The notes below the pieces were generated by a model. That model saw nothing but the letters and a program-made list of their open reading frames with translations, was not told the origin of the DNA and searched no databases. Shown in pieces: positions 47,122 through 56,323 of a stretch of DNA of 64,000 bases; within the stretch, counting starts at the first letter, position 1; each line of letters begins with the position of its first letter. This DNA comes from Microbulbifer yueqingensis (GTDB taxonomy: Bacteria > Pseudomonadota > Gammaproteobacteria > Pseudomonadales > Cellvibrionaceae). The translations under genes and the position numbers were made by a program. Location of the stretch: NCBI RefSeq assembly GCF_900100355.1, contig NZ_FNFH01000001.1, forward strand, positions 62,001 through 126,000, read 5' to 3'.

Positions 47122-48459
47122 ATGCGACCAGCCGCCCACCAGCAGATCGACACCCTGATACATGCCCGCTGGATCATTCCCGTGGTCCCCGAGGGGCGGG
47201 TGTACGAAAATTGCTCACTGGCTGTGGACAAGGGGCGCATCGTGGCCCTGGTACCCGATAGCGAAGCCGCCGGGCGCTTCTCCGCGCGAGAGGAGATCCA
47301 CCTGCAGCAGCACGCCCTGCTGCCCGGCCTGGTCAACACCCACACCCACGCTGCCATGAGCCTCCTGCGCGGATTCGCCGACGACCGGCCGCTGATGGAG
47401 TGGCTGGAGCAGCATATCTGGCCCGCAGAGCGCAAATGGGTGGATCCCGGGTTCGTCGCCGACGGCACCCGCCTGGCGATTGCCGAGATGCTGCGCTCCG
47501 GCACCACAACTTTTTCAGACCAGTACTTCTTTCCCGAATCCACAGCTGAAGTGGCACGGGAAGCCGGGATCCGGGTGCAGGTTGCCTTCCCGGTGATCGA
47601 CGCCCCCACACCCTGGAGCCGGAACGGGGAGGACGCGCTGCAAAAGGGACTGGCGCTACGTGACAACTATCGCTCGCACGAACGCATCGGCGTGGTGTTT
47701 GCCCCCCACGCTCCCTACACGGTTGGTGACGCCACCCTGGAGAAAATCTCCGTCTACGCCGCGGAGGCCCAGATCCCGGTACAGATGCACCTGCACGAGA
47801 CTGCCGCAGAGGTAGACCGGGCCGTTGCCGCGACGGGCGTGCGCCCCACCGAGCGCCTGCACCGCCTCGGACTGCTGTCACCGCAGACACTCTGCGTCCA
47901 CATGACGGCCACCAATGACCGGGACATCGAGCTGTTGCGGGAGAGCGGCGCCCACGTTGCCCACTGTCCCAGGTCCAACCTCAAGCTCGCCGCGGGGTTC
48001 TGCCCGGTGGCGGACCTGCTCGATCACGGCATCAACGTAGCCCTGGGTACGGACGGTGCCGCCAGCAATAACAGCCTGGACCTGTTCACCGAGACTGGCA
48101 CCGCGGCGCTGCTGGCCAAGGCGGTCAGCGGCAGGGCCGACGCCCTCCCCGCCCACCGGGCGCTGGCCATGGCAACCATCAACGGGGCGCGCGCACTGGG
48201 CATCGAACACGAGACCGGGAGCCTGGAGCCGGGCAAGTCGGCCGACCTGGCGGCGGTGGATCTCGGGGGGCTGGAGCAGCAGCCACTCCACGACCCGGTT
48301 TCCCAGCTGGTGTACACCGGCAGCGGCCATAACGTCAGTGACGTATGGGTCGCCGGGCGGCCCCTGTTGCGCCAGCGGAATCTGCAGTCACTCAACGAGA
48401 CCGATGTGATTCTACGTACGCGGTACTGGCGTGATAGAATCGCGGGTGAGATTAGCTGA
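47122..48459 (+). CDS. mtaD: TRZ/ATZ amidohydrolase: methylthioadenosine/S-adenosylhomocysteine deaminase
   Basis: A 445-residue metal-dependent hydrolase of the amidohydrolase superfamily. Metal ligands are visible in NTHTHAAMSLLRG, MHLHETAAEVD, HCPRSNLKLAAGFCPV and GTDGAASNNSLDL. Relatives deaminate 5'-methylthioadenosine or S-adenosylhomocysteine. It is followed by ubiG, mupP and a short-chain dehydrogenase in the same direction, as in Pseudomonas; removing S-adenosylhomocysteine next to the methyltransferase UbiG makes biochemical sense, though this is inference. Confidence 0.92.
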   Translation: MRPAAHQQIDTLIHARWIIPVVPEGRVYENCSLAVDKGRIVALVPDSEAAGRFSAREEIHLQQHALLPGLVNTHTHAAMSLLRGFADDRPLMEWLEQHIWPAERKWVDPGFVADGTRLAIAEMLRSGTTTFSDQYFFPESTAEVAREAGIRVQVAFPVIDAPTPWSRNGEDALQKGLALRDNYRSHERIGVVFAPHAPYTVGDATLEKISVYAAEAQIPVQMHLHETAAEVDRAVAATGVRPTERLHRLGLLSPQTLCVHMTATNDRDIELLRESGAHVAHCPRSNLKLAAGFCPVADLLDHGINVALGTDGAASNNSLDLFTETGTAALLAKAVSGRADALPAHRALAMATINGARALGIEHETGSLEPGKSADLAAVDLGGLEQQPLHDPVSQLVYTGSGHNVSDVWVAGRPLLRQRNLQSLNETDVILRTRYWRDRIAGEIS

Positions 48460-48502
48460 ACAGGCGGCCCCCCGGCCGCCCGCCCCAAGACTGGGAAGGT
48501 GA

Positions 48503-49204
48503 ATGACGAACGTTGACCCGGCAGAAATCGCCAAATTCGAGCAACTGGCCAGTCGCTGGTGGGACCGCGAGGGCGAGTTCAAGCCCCTGCACGAGATCAA
48601 CCCCCTGCGCGCCAACTACATCGATGCCCGGGCCCCGGTAGCCGGCCGGTCACTGCTGGACGTGGGTTGCGGCGGCGGCATCCTCACTGAGGCCATGGCC
48701 CAGCGCGGCGCAGAAGTCACCGGCATCGACCTGGGGGAGGCCCCCCTGAAGGTCGCCCGGCTGCACGCCCTCGAGAGCGGTGTCGACGTCGAGTACCAGC
48801 GGGTCGCGGTGGAGGAACTGGCGGAACAGCGCCCCGGCAGCTTCGATGTGGTCACCTGCCTGGAGATGCTGGAGCACGTACCCGATCCCGCATCTGTGAT
48901 CGAAGCCTGTGCACGGCTGGTGAAACCAGGTGGTCACCTGTTTTTCTCCACCATCAACCGCACGCCCAAGGGCTGGCTGTTTGCCGTGGTAGGAGCGGAA
49001 TATGTGCTGCGCCTGCTGCCCAAGGGCACCCACGAGTATGCGAAGTTTATACGCCCGTCGGAGCTGGGCGCCTGGATCCGCGACGCCGGCCTGGAGCTGC
49101 GCGACATCACCGGCATGACCTACAATCCCATCACCCGCAGCTACAAGTTGAATCCTCGGGATGTGGACGTGAACTACCTTGTTCACGCCACTAAAATGCA
49201 GTAA
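48503..49204 (+). CDS. ubiG: ubiquinone biosynthesis O-methyltransferase
   Basis: A 233-residue SAM-dependent methyltransferase. It has the UbiG start ([34 protein letters not shown]), the SAM loop [27 protein letters not shown] and the membrane-contact segment near [16 protein letters not shown]. It carries out both O-methylations of ubiquinone synthesis. It lies 43 bases after mtaD and 15 bases before mupP. Confidence 0.97.
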   Translation: MTNVDPAEIAKFEQLASRWWDREGEFKPLHEINPLRANYIDARAPVAGRSLLDVGCGGGILTEAMAQRGAEVTGIDLGEAPLKVARLHALESGVDVEYQRVAVEELAEQRPGSFDVVTCLEMLEHVPDPASVIEACARLVKPGGHLFFSTINRTPKGWLFAVVGAEYVLRLLPKGTHEYAKFIRPSELGAWIRDAGLELRDITGMTYNPITRSYKLNPRDVDVNYLVHATKMQ

Positions 49205-49219
49205 CTCCCCGGAAGTAGT

Positions 49220-49888
49220 ATGAAAGCAGTATTGTTTGACCTCGACGGCACCCTGTTCGATACAGCCCCCGATTTTATCGTGGTGCTGAATCGCCTGCGC
49301 GAGCAGGAGAAGATGCCGCCCCTGCCAGCGCATGAGATCCGCGCGGTGGTGTCCAACGGCGCCCGCGCCATGGTGTCCCTGGCCTTCGGCACGGATGAGG
49401 GAGACCCGGCTTTCGACACGCTGCGCCAGCGCTTTCTCGATCTCTACCTGACCCACCTGGCGGTGGAGACCGTGCCCTTTCCGGGAATCGAGGACCTGCT
49501 GCGACAACTGGCTGCCAATGATATTGCCTGGGGCGTGGTGACCAACAAGCCCGCGACCTACACCATTCCGCTGATGGATGCCTTCTCGCACCTGCCGGCA
49601 CCGCGAGCCGTGGTCTGCCCCGACCACGTGGCCAACAGCAAGCCTCACCCGGAAGCAATACTGCTGGCCTGCTCACAGATCGGCTGCGATCCCAGGGAGG
49701 CGATCTATGTAGGCGACCACGTGCGGGATATCGAGGCCGGGCGCGCTGCGGGCATGCCCACTATCGCCTGCGGCTACGGCTATATCGACGCGGGGGACAG
49801 CGCCGCCAACTGGAATGCCGACCACCTGGTGGAATCCGCCAGCGACATCTGGCCACTGCTGCAGGAGCGCTACCTGAAGCGCTCCTGA
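49220..49888 (+). CDS. mupP: HAD-family N-acetylmuramic acid 6-phosphate phosphatase (MupP/Gph-like)
   Basis: A 222-residue HAD phosphatase: motif I LFDLDGTLFDT, motif II VVTNKP, motif III/IV SKPHPEAIL and GDHVRDIEAG. In Pseudomonas the gene between ubiG and yciK is mupP, which dephosphorylates MurNAc-6-P in the cell-wall recycling route that bypasses de novo UDP-MurNAc synthesis; the alternative is phosphoglycolate phosphatase. Context favours MupP, sequence alone does not separate them. Confidence 0.88.
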   Translation: MKAVLFDLDGTLFDTAPDFIVVLNRLREQEKMPPLPAHEIRAVVSNGARAMVSLAFGTDEGDPAFDTLRQRFLDLYLTHLAVETVPFPGIEDLLRQLAANDIAWGVVTNKPATYTIPLMDAFSHLPAPRAVVCPDHVANSKPHPEAILLACSQIGCDPREAIYVGDHVRDIEAGRAAGMPTIACGYGYIDAGDSAANWNADHLVESASDIWPLLQERYLKRS

Positions 49889-49966
49889 AACGCCCCGACC
49901 ACCAAACCCGACAATCAACCAGCTTGCGGCCCCGGCCGCAGCAACGGACTGGAAACAGGAACGACC

Positions 49967-50722
49967 ATGTCTGAAACCATCGGCAATTACTCCCCGGCCC
50001 CGGACCTGCTCAGGGACAGGGTTATCCTGGTCACCGGCGCCGGCGATGGTATAGGCCGGGTAGCGGCAAAGACATTTGCCGCCCATGGCGCGACAATCAT
50101 CCTACTGGGACGGACCACCCAGAAACTCGAGCAGGTTTACGACGAAATCGAAGCTGCCGGCGGGCCGCAGCCAGCCATCTTCCCGATGGATCTCAACGAG
50201 GCGCGGATCGAGACTTTCGAGCACTTCGCCGAGGCAGTGGACCAGGAATTCGGGCGACTGGATGGCCTACTGCACAATGCGAGCCTGCTGGGCCAGCGCA
50301 CGCCTATCGCCAATTACCACTACGGCACCTGGCAGCAGGTAATGCAGGTGAATGTGAATGCCGCCTTTGGGCTGACCAAGACGCTGCTGCCGCTGATGGA
50401 AAAATCCGAGGCCGGCTCGATCATCTTCACCGGTTCCGGCGTGGGGCTGAAGGGCCGCGCATACTGGGGGGCCTACGCGGTATCCAAGTTTGCCACCGAA
50501 GGGCTGATGCAGGTCCTGGCCGACGAAATGGATGGTGTGTCGGAAATCCGCGTCAACAGTATCAATCCGGGCGCCACGCGCACCAACATGCGGGCCGCGG
50601 CCTACCCCGCCGAAGACCCCCAGACGGTGGCCGCACCTGAAGACATCATGCCCACCTACCTCTATCTGATGGGCGATGACAGCCGCGGGGTGAGCGGCCG
50701 CCAGTTTAACGCGCAGGGCTGA
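49967..50722 (+). CDS. yciK: YciK-type short-chain dehydrogenase
   Basis: A 251-residue SDR oxidoreductase: cofactor motif TGAGDGIGR (about 24-32), LHNAS, active-site Ser in FTGSG and YAVSK, and the C-terminal SRGVSGRQFNAQG. Arg following the first strand region suggests NADP(H), which is tentative. It is the last gene in the mtaD-ubiG-mupP-yciK run. The substrate of YciK proteins is unknown. Confidence 0.93.
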   Translation: MSETIGNYSPAPDLLRDRVILVTGAGDGIGRVAAKTFAAHGATIILLGRTTQKLEQVYDEIEAAGGPQPAIFPMDLNEARIETFEHFAEAVDQEFGRLDGLLHNASLLGQRTPIANYHYGTWQQVMQVNVNAAFGLTKTLLPLMEKSEAGSIIFTGSGVGLKGRAYWGAYAVSKFATEGLMQVLADEMDGVSEIRVNSINPGATRTNMRAAAYPAEDPQTVAAPEDIMPTYLYLMGDDSRGVSGRQFNAQG

Positions 50723-50734
50723 CCCTGCCGCTCC

Positions 50735-51118
50735 TCAGGGCTCTCGCCGCTCGACCCGCCACGGCGGGTTGAGCCGATTCTCCCCGGCCTGGTACAGCTT
50801 GATCTTGTTGCCACCCGGGTCGAACAATACCGCCTCCCGCCACAGCCAGGGCATATCCCGCGGCAGCTGGGCGAACTCAACCCCCCTGCCCTGCAGTGAC
50901 GCCACCCGTTCATCGAGGTCTTCCACCTCAAAATAAATGACCGCATCATTGCGAAAACCGGCATCCGCCAGGGCTAGCGAAAAGGTCGCGCCCCCCACCG
51001 GGCACTCAAATCGCGCGTAGTGAGGAGTTTCGACAATCTGGGTGAATCCGAGCCGCCGGTAAAATCGACAGGCCTCGTCCATGCGGGATACCGGGAGGGT
51101 CACCTGGTTCAGGTTCAT
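50735..51118 (-). CDS. VOC-superfamily (glyoxalase-like) protein
   Basis: A 127-residue protein with the paired beta-alpha-beta-beta-beta modules of the vicinal-oxygen-chelate fold (LNQVTLPVSRMDEACRFYRRLGF, FRNDAVIYFEVEDLDERVASLQGRGVEF, AVLFDPGGNKIKLYQ). The HGxG-type metal ligands of true glyoxalase I are not obvious, but Glu/His at the strand ends could bind metal. Convergent with yciK (12 bases apart). Function unknown. Confidence 0.88.
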   Translation of the reverse strand: MNLNQVTLPVSRMDEACRFYRRLGFTQIVETPHYARFECPVGGATFSLALADAGFRNDAVIYFEVEDLDERVASLQGRGVEFAQLPRDMPWLWREAVLFDPGGNKIKLYQAGENRLNPPWRVERREP

Positions 51119-51161
51119 ACGCAGCTCGGCCAGGGTGGGTGGGCATCAGGATTGCCGCAGG

Positions 51162-51191
51162 CAAAAAAATACCCGGGCAGGCCCGGGTATT
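51162..51191 (-). terminator. terminator of the acidic repeat gene
   Basis: On the minus strand: an 11-bp perfect stem AATACCCGGGC / GCCCGGGTATT with a 2-base loop and a T7 run, 17 bases past the stop codon. Confidence 0.88.
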
Positions 51192-51208
51192 CGTGAGAGC
51201 GGAGGGGA

Positions 51209-51589
51209 TTATTCCTCGGGCAGCTCGTCCTTGACTTCCTCTACCGCCTCTTCGGCAGTATCCATGGTCTCTTCTGCGGCTTCCTCGGCAGCATCCATGG
51301 TTTCTTCCGCGGCCTCTTCAGCTGCGTCCATTGTCTCTTCGGCGGCCTCTTCCACTTCTTCCGCCATGTGCGCCGGATCGGCGAACACGTCACCCTCGGC
51401 ACCAGCCACTTCGTTGGAGGCCATCACGCCCTCCTCGGCAGCTTCTTCAACCGCAGCGCCGGCCTCTTCGACCGCCGCATCGACTTCCTGCGCGATCTCG
51501 GACTCGGGCGCAGCCGCCTGCTGGTTCTGGTAGTAGAGATAACCACCGACAGCGGCGATCACAATTGCGGGAATAATGAGCTTCTTCAT
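51209..51589 (-). CDS. acidic membrane-anchored protein with 11-residue repeats
   Basis: A 126-residue protein. The ATG at 51589 has AGGGG upstream. A single N-terminal helix (KKLIIPAIVIAAVGGYLYYQ) is followed by a strongly acidic Ala/Glu-rich tail predicted to be helical. Residues about 80-115 hold three near-identical copies of AAEEAAEETMD, mirrored by a 33-base tandem repeat at 51257-51355. No cleavable-signal Cys is present, so it is anchored by the helix rather than as a lipoprotein. No family recognised; the repeats suggest a spacer or coiled segment in the periplasm. Confidence 0.72.
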   Translation of the reverse strand: MKKLIIPAIVIAAVGGYLYYQNQQAAAPESEIAQEVDAAVEEAGAAVEEAAEEGVMASNEVAGAEGDVFADPAHMAEEVEEAAEETMDAAEEAAEETMDAAEEAAEETMDTAEEAVEEVKDELPEE

Positions 51590-51742
51590 TTTCCGACCCC
51601 TGAAAAGTGTGAGTTTATGGTTATTGAGTGCACCATTGTTCCACGACAGGTGGATAACGTACGTGACTTGTTGCACATTTTGATTTGTCAGGGAACCACT
51701 TTGCGGGCAAAATTTCCTCAAATGAATTTATCGACACACACT

Positions 51743-52165
51743 ATGCGCTACCTGAAACTGATACCAGCCATTTTCCTTCTCGCCCCAACTCTTCATGCTG
51801 AGCCGCTACCCGATATGCTGCGCGAATGCGCCGCCATAAAGGCAGATGACGAGCGCCTGCAATGCTATGACGAGCTCAGCGGTACGCTGGATGAGCTGGC
51901 GAAGCGCAATTTCGGGAAAGAGCACGAGGCAGCCACCGGCGAGGCACCGGAGTCCCTCGTGACAACCATCGAAAAGATGGAAGAGTCCGCCTACGGCAAG
52001 CAGTTCTTCTACCTCGAAAACGGCCAGGTGTGGAAGCAGACCGACAGTAAGTTCGTCAGCCTGAAAGCGGGCGACCGGGTAGAACTGGACCGTGGCCTGC
52101 TTGGCTCCTTCTTCATGCGCAACGCCAATGGAGGCAAGTCCATCCGGGTCAAGCGCGTGCGGTGA
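51743..52165 (+). CDS. small periplasmic protein of unknown function
   Basis: A 140-residue protein with a signal peptide (RYLKLIPAIFLLAPTLHAEP). An in-frame ATG at 51722 would add seven residues; neither start has a clear ribosome site. The mature part has a Cys pair in ECAAIKADDERLQCYDELSG, a segment common in small exported proteins of gammaproteobacteria. It is followed by a beta-rich end with GQVWKQTDSKFVSLKAGDRVELDRGLLGSFFMR, which resembles the C-terminal region found in several such proteins. Function not recognised. Confidence 0.75.
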   Translation: MRYLKLIPAIFLLAPTLHAEPLPDMLRECAAIKADDERLQCYDELSGTLDELAKRNFGKEHEAATGEAPESLVTTIEKMEESAYGKQFFYLENGQVWKQTDSKFVSLKAGDRVELDRGLLGSFFMRNANGGKSIRVKRVR

Positions 52166-52248
52166 CCCAGCCCCGCTTCAGTCATTCCGGTTCCCCCGGG
52201 GTCAACGGGCTAAGCTTCCGGTATCACCGAAATAGCGGGAGTACCGCA

Positions 52249-52905
52249 ATGCCGCGCTGCCCGACAGCGATATTCGCCACGCTGTGCCTGACGCTGGTCA
52301 TGGCTTCCGCCGCAGCGACTGCGGCAGATAACTACACGGTCGAGGCCAGCCGCTCGGACATACACTGGCGCATCTACCGCGCCGGCCCGCTGGCGCAAAA
52401 GGGCCACAGCCATGTGATCTCCGCCCGGGGGTTTTCCGGCAGCGTACAGGTAAATTCGGGTAGCCCCTCGGCCTTTCAACTGGTCATTCCCGTGGCAGCC
52501 CTGGAAGTGGACAATCCGGCCCTGAGGCGGCGCTATGGGGCGGAATTCGCAACCGACCTGTCAGCAGAGGACCGGGCGGCCACCCGGGCGAACATGCTGG
52601 GGCCGCGACTGCTGGACGGCGCCCGCCACCCCCACATACGAATCGCCGGCAGCACCACCGTGAACCCGCCCACCGATAGCAGGGAGATCCTGCTACCCGT
52701 GACCCTCTCGATCGCAGGCAGGGAGGTTCGCCTGCGCATTCCCGCTACAATTTCCATAACCGAGCGCGAGGTACGCGCAACGGGCAGGATCAGCCTCAGT
52801 CACCAGCAGCTGGGCCTCCGCCCATTCAGCGCGGCCATGGGTGCGCTGCGGGTGGCGGACCGGATCGACTTCAGTTTCGACATCCGGGCCACCCGCGGGC
52901 GCTGA
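52249..52905 (+). CDS. YceI-like periplasmic protein
   Basis: A 218-residue protein starting at an ATG with GGGAG upstream. It has a signal peptide (to about residue 27, SAAATAA) and a lipocalin-like YceI barrel (YTVEASRSDIHWRIYRAGPLAQKGHSHVISA, then SREILLPVTLSIAGREVRLRIPATI). YceI proteins bind isoprenoid-type lipids in the periplasm. The longer frame from 52162 overlaps the previous stop but has no signal-peptide logic. The 161 bases after it, to 53066, show nothing. Confidence 0.85.
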   Translation: MPRCPTAIFATLCLTLVMASAAATAADNYTVEASRSDIHWRIYRAGPLAQKGHSHVISARGFSGSVQVNSGSPSAFQLVIPVAALEVDNPALRRRYGAEFATDLSAEDRAATRANMLGPRLLDGARHPHIRIAGSTTVNPPTDSREILLPVTLSIAGREVRLRIPATISITEREVRATGRISLSHQQLGLRPFSAAMGALRVADRIDFSFDIRATRGR

Positions 52906-53066
52906 CCCGTACCACCTCCTATCTTGACGCCGCCGAAGAGACCAGCTGGTCAACAATCGTGCGGCACCCCCTTCCACACTCTTCTATATTCAAAGAGGAA
53001 ACAGGCGCCATCATGCCCATGGGCTGGCGTGCTGCCAGTCATATGGCCAACAAAAGGTGAAGTCAC

Positions 53067-54200
53067 TTGTCCCGAGAAAAGTTTCACTCAAGGGATGAAG
53101 CATGGCTGAAGGACACAGATGAGTCACTCCCCGCTGCAGCAGAGGCAGGCGAGGCGGATGCAAGTCCGCCCGAGCCAACCGAACGCGGGGGGGAGGACCG
53201 TAACACCGAGAGCAGCAGCTCACCGATGCAGAGCTATCTCAAGCACCTGTATCGCCTGCAGCTCCTGACACCAGAGGAGGAAAACACCACCACTTGCCTG
53301 CTGCGCGAGCTCGAAGACAAGCTGATCGCCCTGCTGCAGAAGAGGGGCGTCGAACTGGTGGAGCTGCGTAGCGAGGGCGTCGAGCAGCGCGGCAGCACCG
53401 GCGCCTACGACCACGGCCTGATCATCAGTCGCGCCCGCGTGCTGCTCGACTCGGGAGACCTGCCACGCCGGGAGCGAAGCAATCTGCAGAGCCTGCTGCG
53501 CCGGTTCCAGGAACAGCGGAAAAAGCTGATCCAGTGCAACCTCCGCCTGGTAATTGCCATCGCCAAGCGTTTCCGCAACCCCGCGGTTCCCTTCATCGAC
53601 CTGATCCAGGAGGGGAACGTGGGGCTGATGAAGGCGATTGAGCGTTTCAAGCCCCAGATGGGGTACCGTTTCTCCACCTATGCCTACTGGTGGATACAGC
53701 AGGAGATCCAGCTGGCGCTGCGCCGCAACGACGACCTGGTACGCCAGCCGGCCAACGTGCAGGACGACCTGCGGGCAATCTACCGGGCAATCAGTGAGGT
53801 GCGCGCAAAAGGAATACCCGCTTCTGATGAGAACCTAGCGCGCGAGACCGGACTCGACCTGGATCGCGTCCAGAGCCTGCTCAAGCTACCGGGGCCCACC
53901 GGCTCGCTCGACGAACCCGTGGCCGAGGACCAGAGCAGTACACGGCTGGACTATGCACCCGCGGACGAGCTCTACAACACGGACGAGCTGGTGACCAACC
54001 AGGAGCTGGCAGAGAGGCTGCGCGAAGCAGTGAACCGCCTCCCGCCACGGCAGCGCACCGTGCTCAACCTGCGCTACGGGCTGTTTTCCGACAAGGACTG
54101 CTCCTTCCGCGTGATCGGCGAGCAGCTGGGACTCAGCCAGGAGAGGGCGCGGCAGTTGCACTCGGATGCCCTGCGACAGCTGCGACGACAGTGGCGTTGA
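53067..54200 (+). CDS. divergent RpoS/RpoD-type (sigma-70 group 2) sigma factor
   Basis: A 377-residue protein starting at a TTG with AAAAGGTGA seven bases before it. A non-conserved acidic N-terminus (1-50) precedes region 1.2 (SPMQSYLKHLYRLQLLTPEEE). About 80 residues of helical insert follow (70-150), then region 2 (QCNLRLVIAIAKRF to FSTYAYWWIQQEIQLAL, 156-217), region 3 (about 235-275) and region 4 (LPPRQRTVLNLRYGLF, helix-turn-helix SFRVIGEQLGLSQERARQLHSDALRQLRR). In region 2.4 the -10 reading residues differ from RpoD (WWIQQEIQ rather than WWIRQAIT). It is not a standard RpoS, which lacks the insert; an alternative stress or envelope sigma factor is likely. Confidence 0.85.
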   Translation: MSREKFHSRDEAWLKDTDESLPAAAEAGEADASPPEPTERGGEDRNTESSSSPMQSYLKHLYRLQLLTPEEENTTTCLLRELEDKLIALLQKRGVELVELRSEGVEQRGSTGAYDHGLIISRARVLLDSGDLPRRERSNLQSLLRRFQEQRKKLIQCNLRLVIAIAKRFRNPAVPFIDLIQEGNVGLMKAIERFKPQMGYRFSTYAYWWIQQEIQLALRRNDDLVRQPANVQDDLRAIYRAISEVRAKGIPASDENLARETGLDLDRVQSLLKLPGPTGSLDEPVAEDQSSTRLDYAPADELYNTDELVTNQELAERLREAVNRLPPRQRTVLNLRYGLFSDKDCSFRVIGEQLGLSQERARQLHSDALRQLRRQWR

Positions 54201-54206
54201 CGCCCT

Positions 54207-54234
54207 GTGCAGCGGCCCGTAAAGGCCGCTGCAC
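54207..54234 (+). terminator. hairpin after the sigma-factor gene
   Basis: An 11-bp perfect stem GTGCAGCGGCC / GGCCGCTGCAC with a 6-base loop, six bases after the stop codon; no T-run follows. Confidence 0.65.
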
Positions 54235-54333
54235 GCCGGGCCGGCTTGCGCACCTTGCGGCCGAGTTTACCTTTGCCTGAGATAGGCTAGGCTTTTCCTG
54301 AACCGATTACCCGGAACAGCAAAGCGAGTATTC

Positions 54334-54882
54334 ATGCGCAGTCTAGCGGTGGCCGTTCTCCTGTGCGCATCCTCCTTACCCCACTCCGCCCTGGCAGACC
54401 AGGAGCTGGTTATCAGTGCCGGGAAGGGACTTGACAGCACGCTGATCCAGAGGGACTCCATTGCCGGTGCGGAGATGGCCGGATTCAGTTACGCACACGA
54501 CTTTGCCAGTTTCTCCTTCGATTCGGGTCTCTGGCAATGGTGGGTCCAGGGCAGCTACTCCTACCTGTGGATGGACTATCGCGGCGATAACCAGTATCAG
54601 GAAGTCTTCGAGCTGAAACCTGTGCTGCGCTGGTATCCGGCTGGCGTATACCACGGCTGGCTCGCCGAAGTCGGGGTTGGCGCAGCCTACCTTACCCACA
54701 AGGATTTTGGCGAAATCGAACTCTCCACGAAGCCCAATTTTGCCCTGCACTTCGTCGGCGGCTATCGCCTGCAGAATGGCTGCTCCGTTTCGCTACGCTA
54801 CAGCCACTTCTCCAATGCCTACACCAATACACCCAACCCCGGCTTCGATTTCGCCTCCCTCAACTGGCACTTCTCCTTCTGA
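54334..54882 (+). CDS. pagL: lipid A 3-O-deacylase (PagL family)
   Basis: A 182-residue outer-membrane barrel protein with a signal peptide (RSLAVAVLLCASSLPHSALA). The catalytic His-Ser dyad of PagL is visible as His158 and Ser160 in YSHFSNA, followed by the conserved NPGFDF and a C-terminal Phe. PagL removes the 3-linked acyl chain of lipid A. It is transcribed alone with a 133-base upstream gap, and converges with the glycosyltransferase gene. Confidence 0.88.
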   Translation: MRSLAVAVLLCASSLPHSALADQELVISAGKGLDSTLIQRDSIAGAEMAGFSYAHDFASFSFDSGLWQWWVQGSYSYLWMDYRGDNQYQEVFELKPVLRWYPAGVYHGWLAEVGVGAAYLTHKDFGEIELSTKPNFALHFVGGYRLQNGCSVSLRYSHFSNAYTNTPNPGFDFASLNWHFSF

Positions 54883-55028
54883 CCTTTTTCAGAACCCGCC
54901 GGCAACCAAAGCAATACAGGTGCCGCAATCATTGGACTCGATGACGGCCGCCACCTGGGAGGTTTACCGGGAAGTCGTATGCGGTGCCGGAGCGGGAAAA
55001 AGCCCCACTTCCGGCACCGACAGCAATA

Positions 55029-56144
55029 TCAGCCCGCGGGGGTCTGGCACAGGTCTTCATACAGTTGAATGAGCTGGGTCGACGTCTCATCGACGCTGAG
55101 CCCCGCATAATCGAGCACTGCCGGATTCTCCAGGATATCCAGGCTGGTGCGGACAAGCCCCGCCAGATCCCCGCGCTCAACGAGGCCCTGCGGAAAACAG
55201 CGCTTTACTGTTTCTGCTGCACCATCATCGGCATAGCAGATGACCGGGCACCCCATGGCCAGGGCCTCGCTGACCCGGGCGGAATGTGATGCCGGCTGTT
55301 CCACCAGGTGGTAGGTAATCCTGGAACTGGCGTAGAGCTCGCGCATATCGCGGCGTGCTCCCAGGAACAGGACACGCTCTTCCAGCCCCAGGTCCAGGGC
55401 CAGCTTCTCGAGATTACGCGCGAACTTTTCCTGCCCCGGCGGTGGATCACCCACTACCAGCCCGAACACGTCGGCACCCTCCCGGGCCAGGGCCGAGAGC
55501 AGCTGCAAAAATACCCGCTGGCCGTTTACCGGCGCCAGCGCCGCCGGGATCAGCAACCAGTACTTGCCTTCCAGCTGGGGATATTCATTCAACAGGCGCA
55601 ATTGCCACTGCCCCGAAACGGCGGCGCTGCGATCGAACTCCCGCGTATTCACCCCGCGCCAGATGACGTCCGGGGACCGCTGCAGGCGCTTGGGGAAGCT
55701 CTTCCGCAGTGACCGCGCCAGCTTTTCAGAGATTGCGGTAACGCGCTCACCATAGACCAGGGCCCGATTGAAAAAGCCTCCCCTGCTTTCACTCTCGTTG
55801 TGGGCACTGGTAACCAGCCGCGGCCGCTTACCGACCGGCATCCGGCGCCACGCCTGCCAGGTAAGCCGCGCCGGCACCGCACCACTCACATGCAGTACAT
55901 CGGCCTCCAGCCCCTGCAGCAGCCGCCGCAGGCGCCCCGCACGCCGCAGGCTCCAGATAGAGCGTTGCTCCAGTGGAAACCGGTGATGCTGCGCGCCACG
56001 CATGGTGAGGCGGGGCACCAGCTCCCCGCCGCTCGAGACCACGATGCACTCGTGCCCTTTCCGCATCAGCTCCTGGACAAGATCCAGTGTTCCCCGTGCC
56101 AGCTCCCCGCCGTCCAATTCGGGCAATATTTGAACTACTCGCAT
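55029..56144 (-). CDS. family 4 glycosyltransferase
   Basis: A 371-residue GT-B enzyme. It has an N-terminal acceptor domain (MRVVQILPELDGGELARGTLDLVQELMRKGH) and a C-terminal donor domain with the GT4 signature HSARVSEALAMGCPVICYADDGAAE, in which EALAMGCPV is the E(x7)E-like region. It likely transfers a sugar from a nucleotide donor during LPS core or other glycan synthesis. It stands alone on the minus strand, divergent from the TraB/GumN gene; donor and acceptor are unknown. Confidence 0.88.
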   Translation of the reverse strand: MRVVQILPELDGGELARGTLDLVQELMRKGHECIVVSSGGELVPRLTMRGAQHHRFPLEQRSIWSLRRAGRLRRLLQGLEADVLHVSGAVPARLTWQAWRRMPVGKRPRLVTSAHNESESRGGFFNRALVYGERVTAISEKLARSLRKSFPKRLQRSPDVIWRGVNTREFDRSAAVSGQWQLRLLNEYPQLEGKYWLLIPAALAPVNGQRVFLQLLSALAREGADVFGLVVGDPPPGQEKFARNLEKLALDLGLEERVLFLGARRDMRELYASSRITYHLVEQPASHSARVSEALAMGCPVICYADDGAAETVKRCFPQGLVERGDLAGLVRTSLDILENPAVLDYAGLSVDETSTQLIQLYEDLCQTPAG

Positions 56145-56323
56145 ATATCGCCAACATCCCGTACGCTATTTTTGTTTGGGGCCCATTTTCCACAGGGGCA
56201 AAAATCCTGCCGAGGCGCACTGCGCATTTTTCGCAATTCGCCTATGTCCCCGCCCGCCCGACGACGGCCGGACTTCACCCGGGGAGGCCCTGCACGATCT
56301 GCCCACCATCACAGGAACCGCAC

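Noticed and set aside
48980-49000. GTAGGAGCGG inside ubiG as another REP unit
   Set aside because: The bases are coding sequence of ubiG and no hairpin follows, so the match is chance.
56087-56323. N-terminal extension of the TraB/GumN protein
   Set aside because: It precedes a good ribosome site and signal peptide at 56324 and overlaps the divergent gene.
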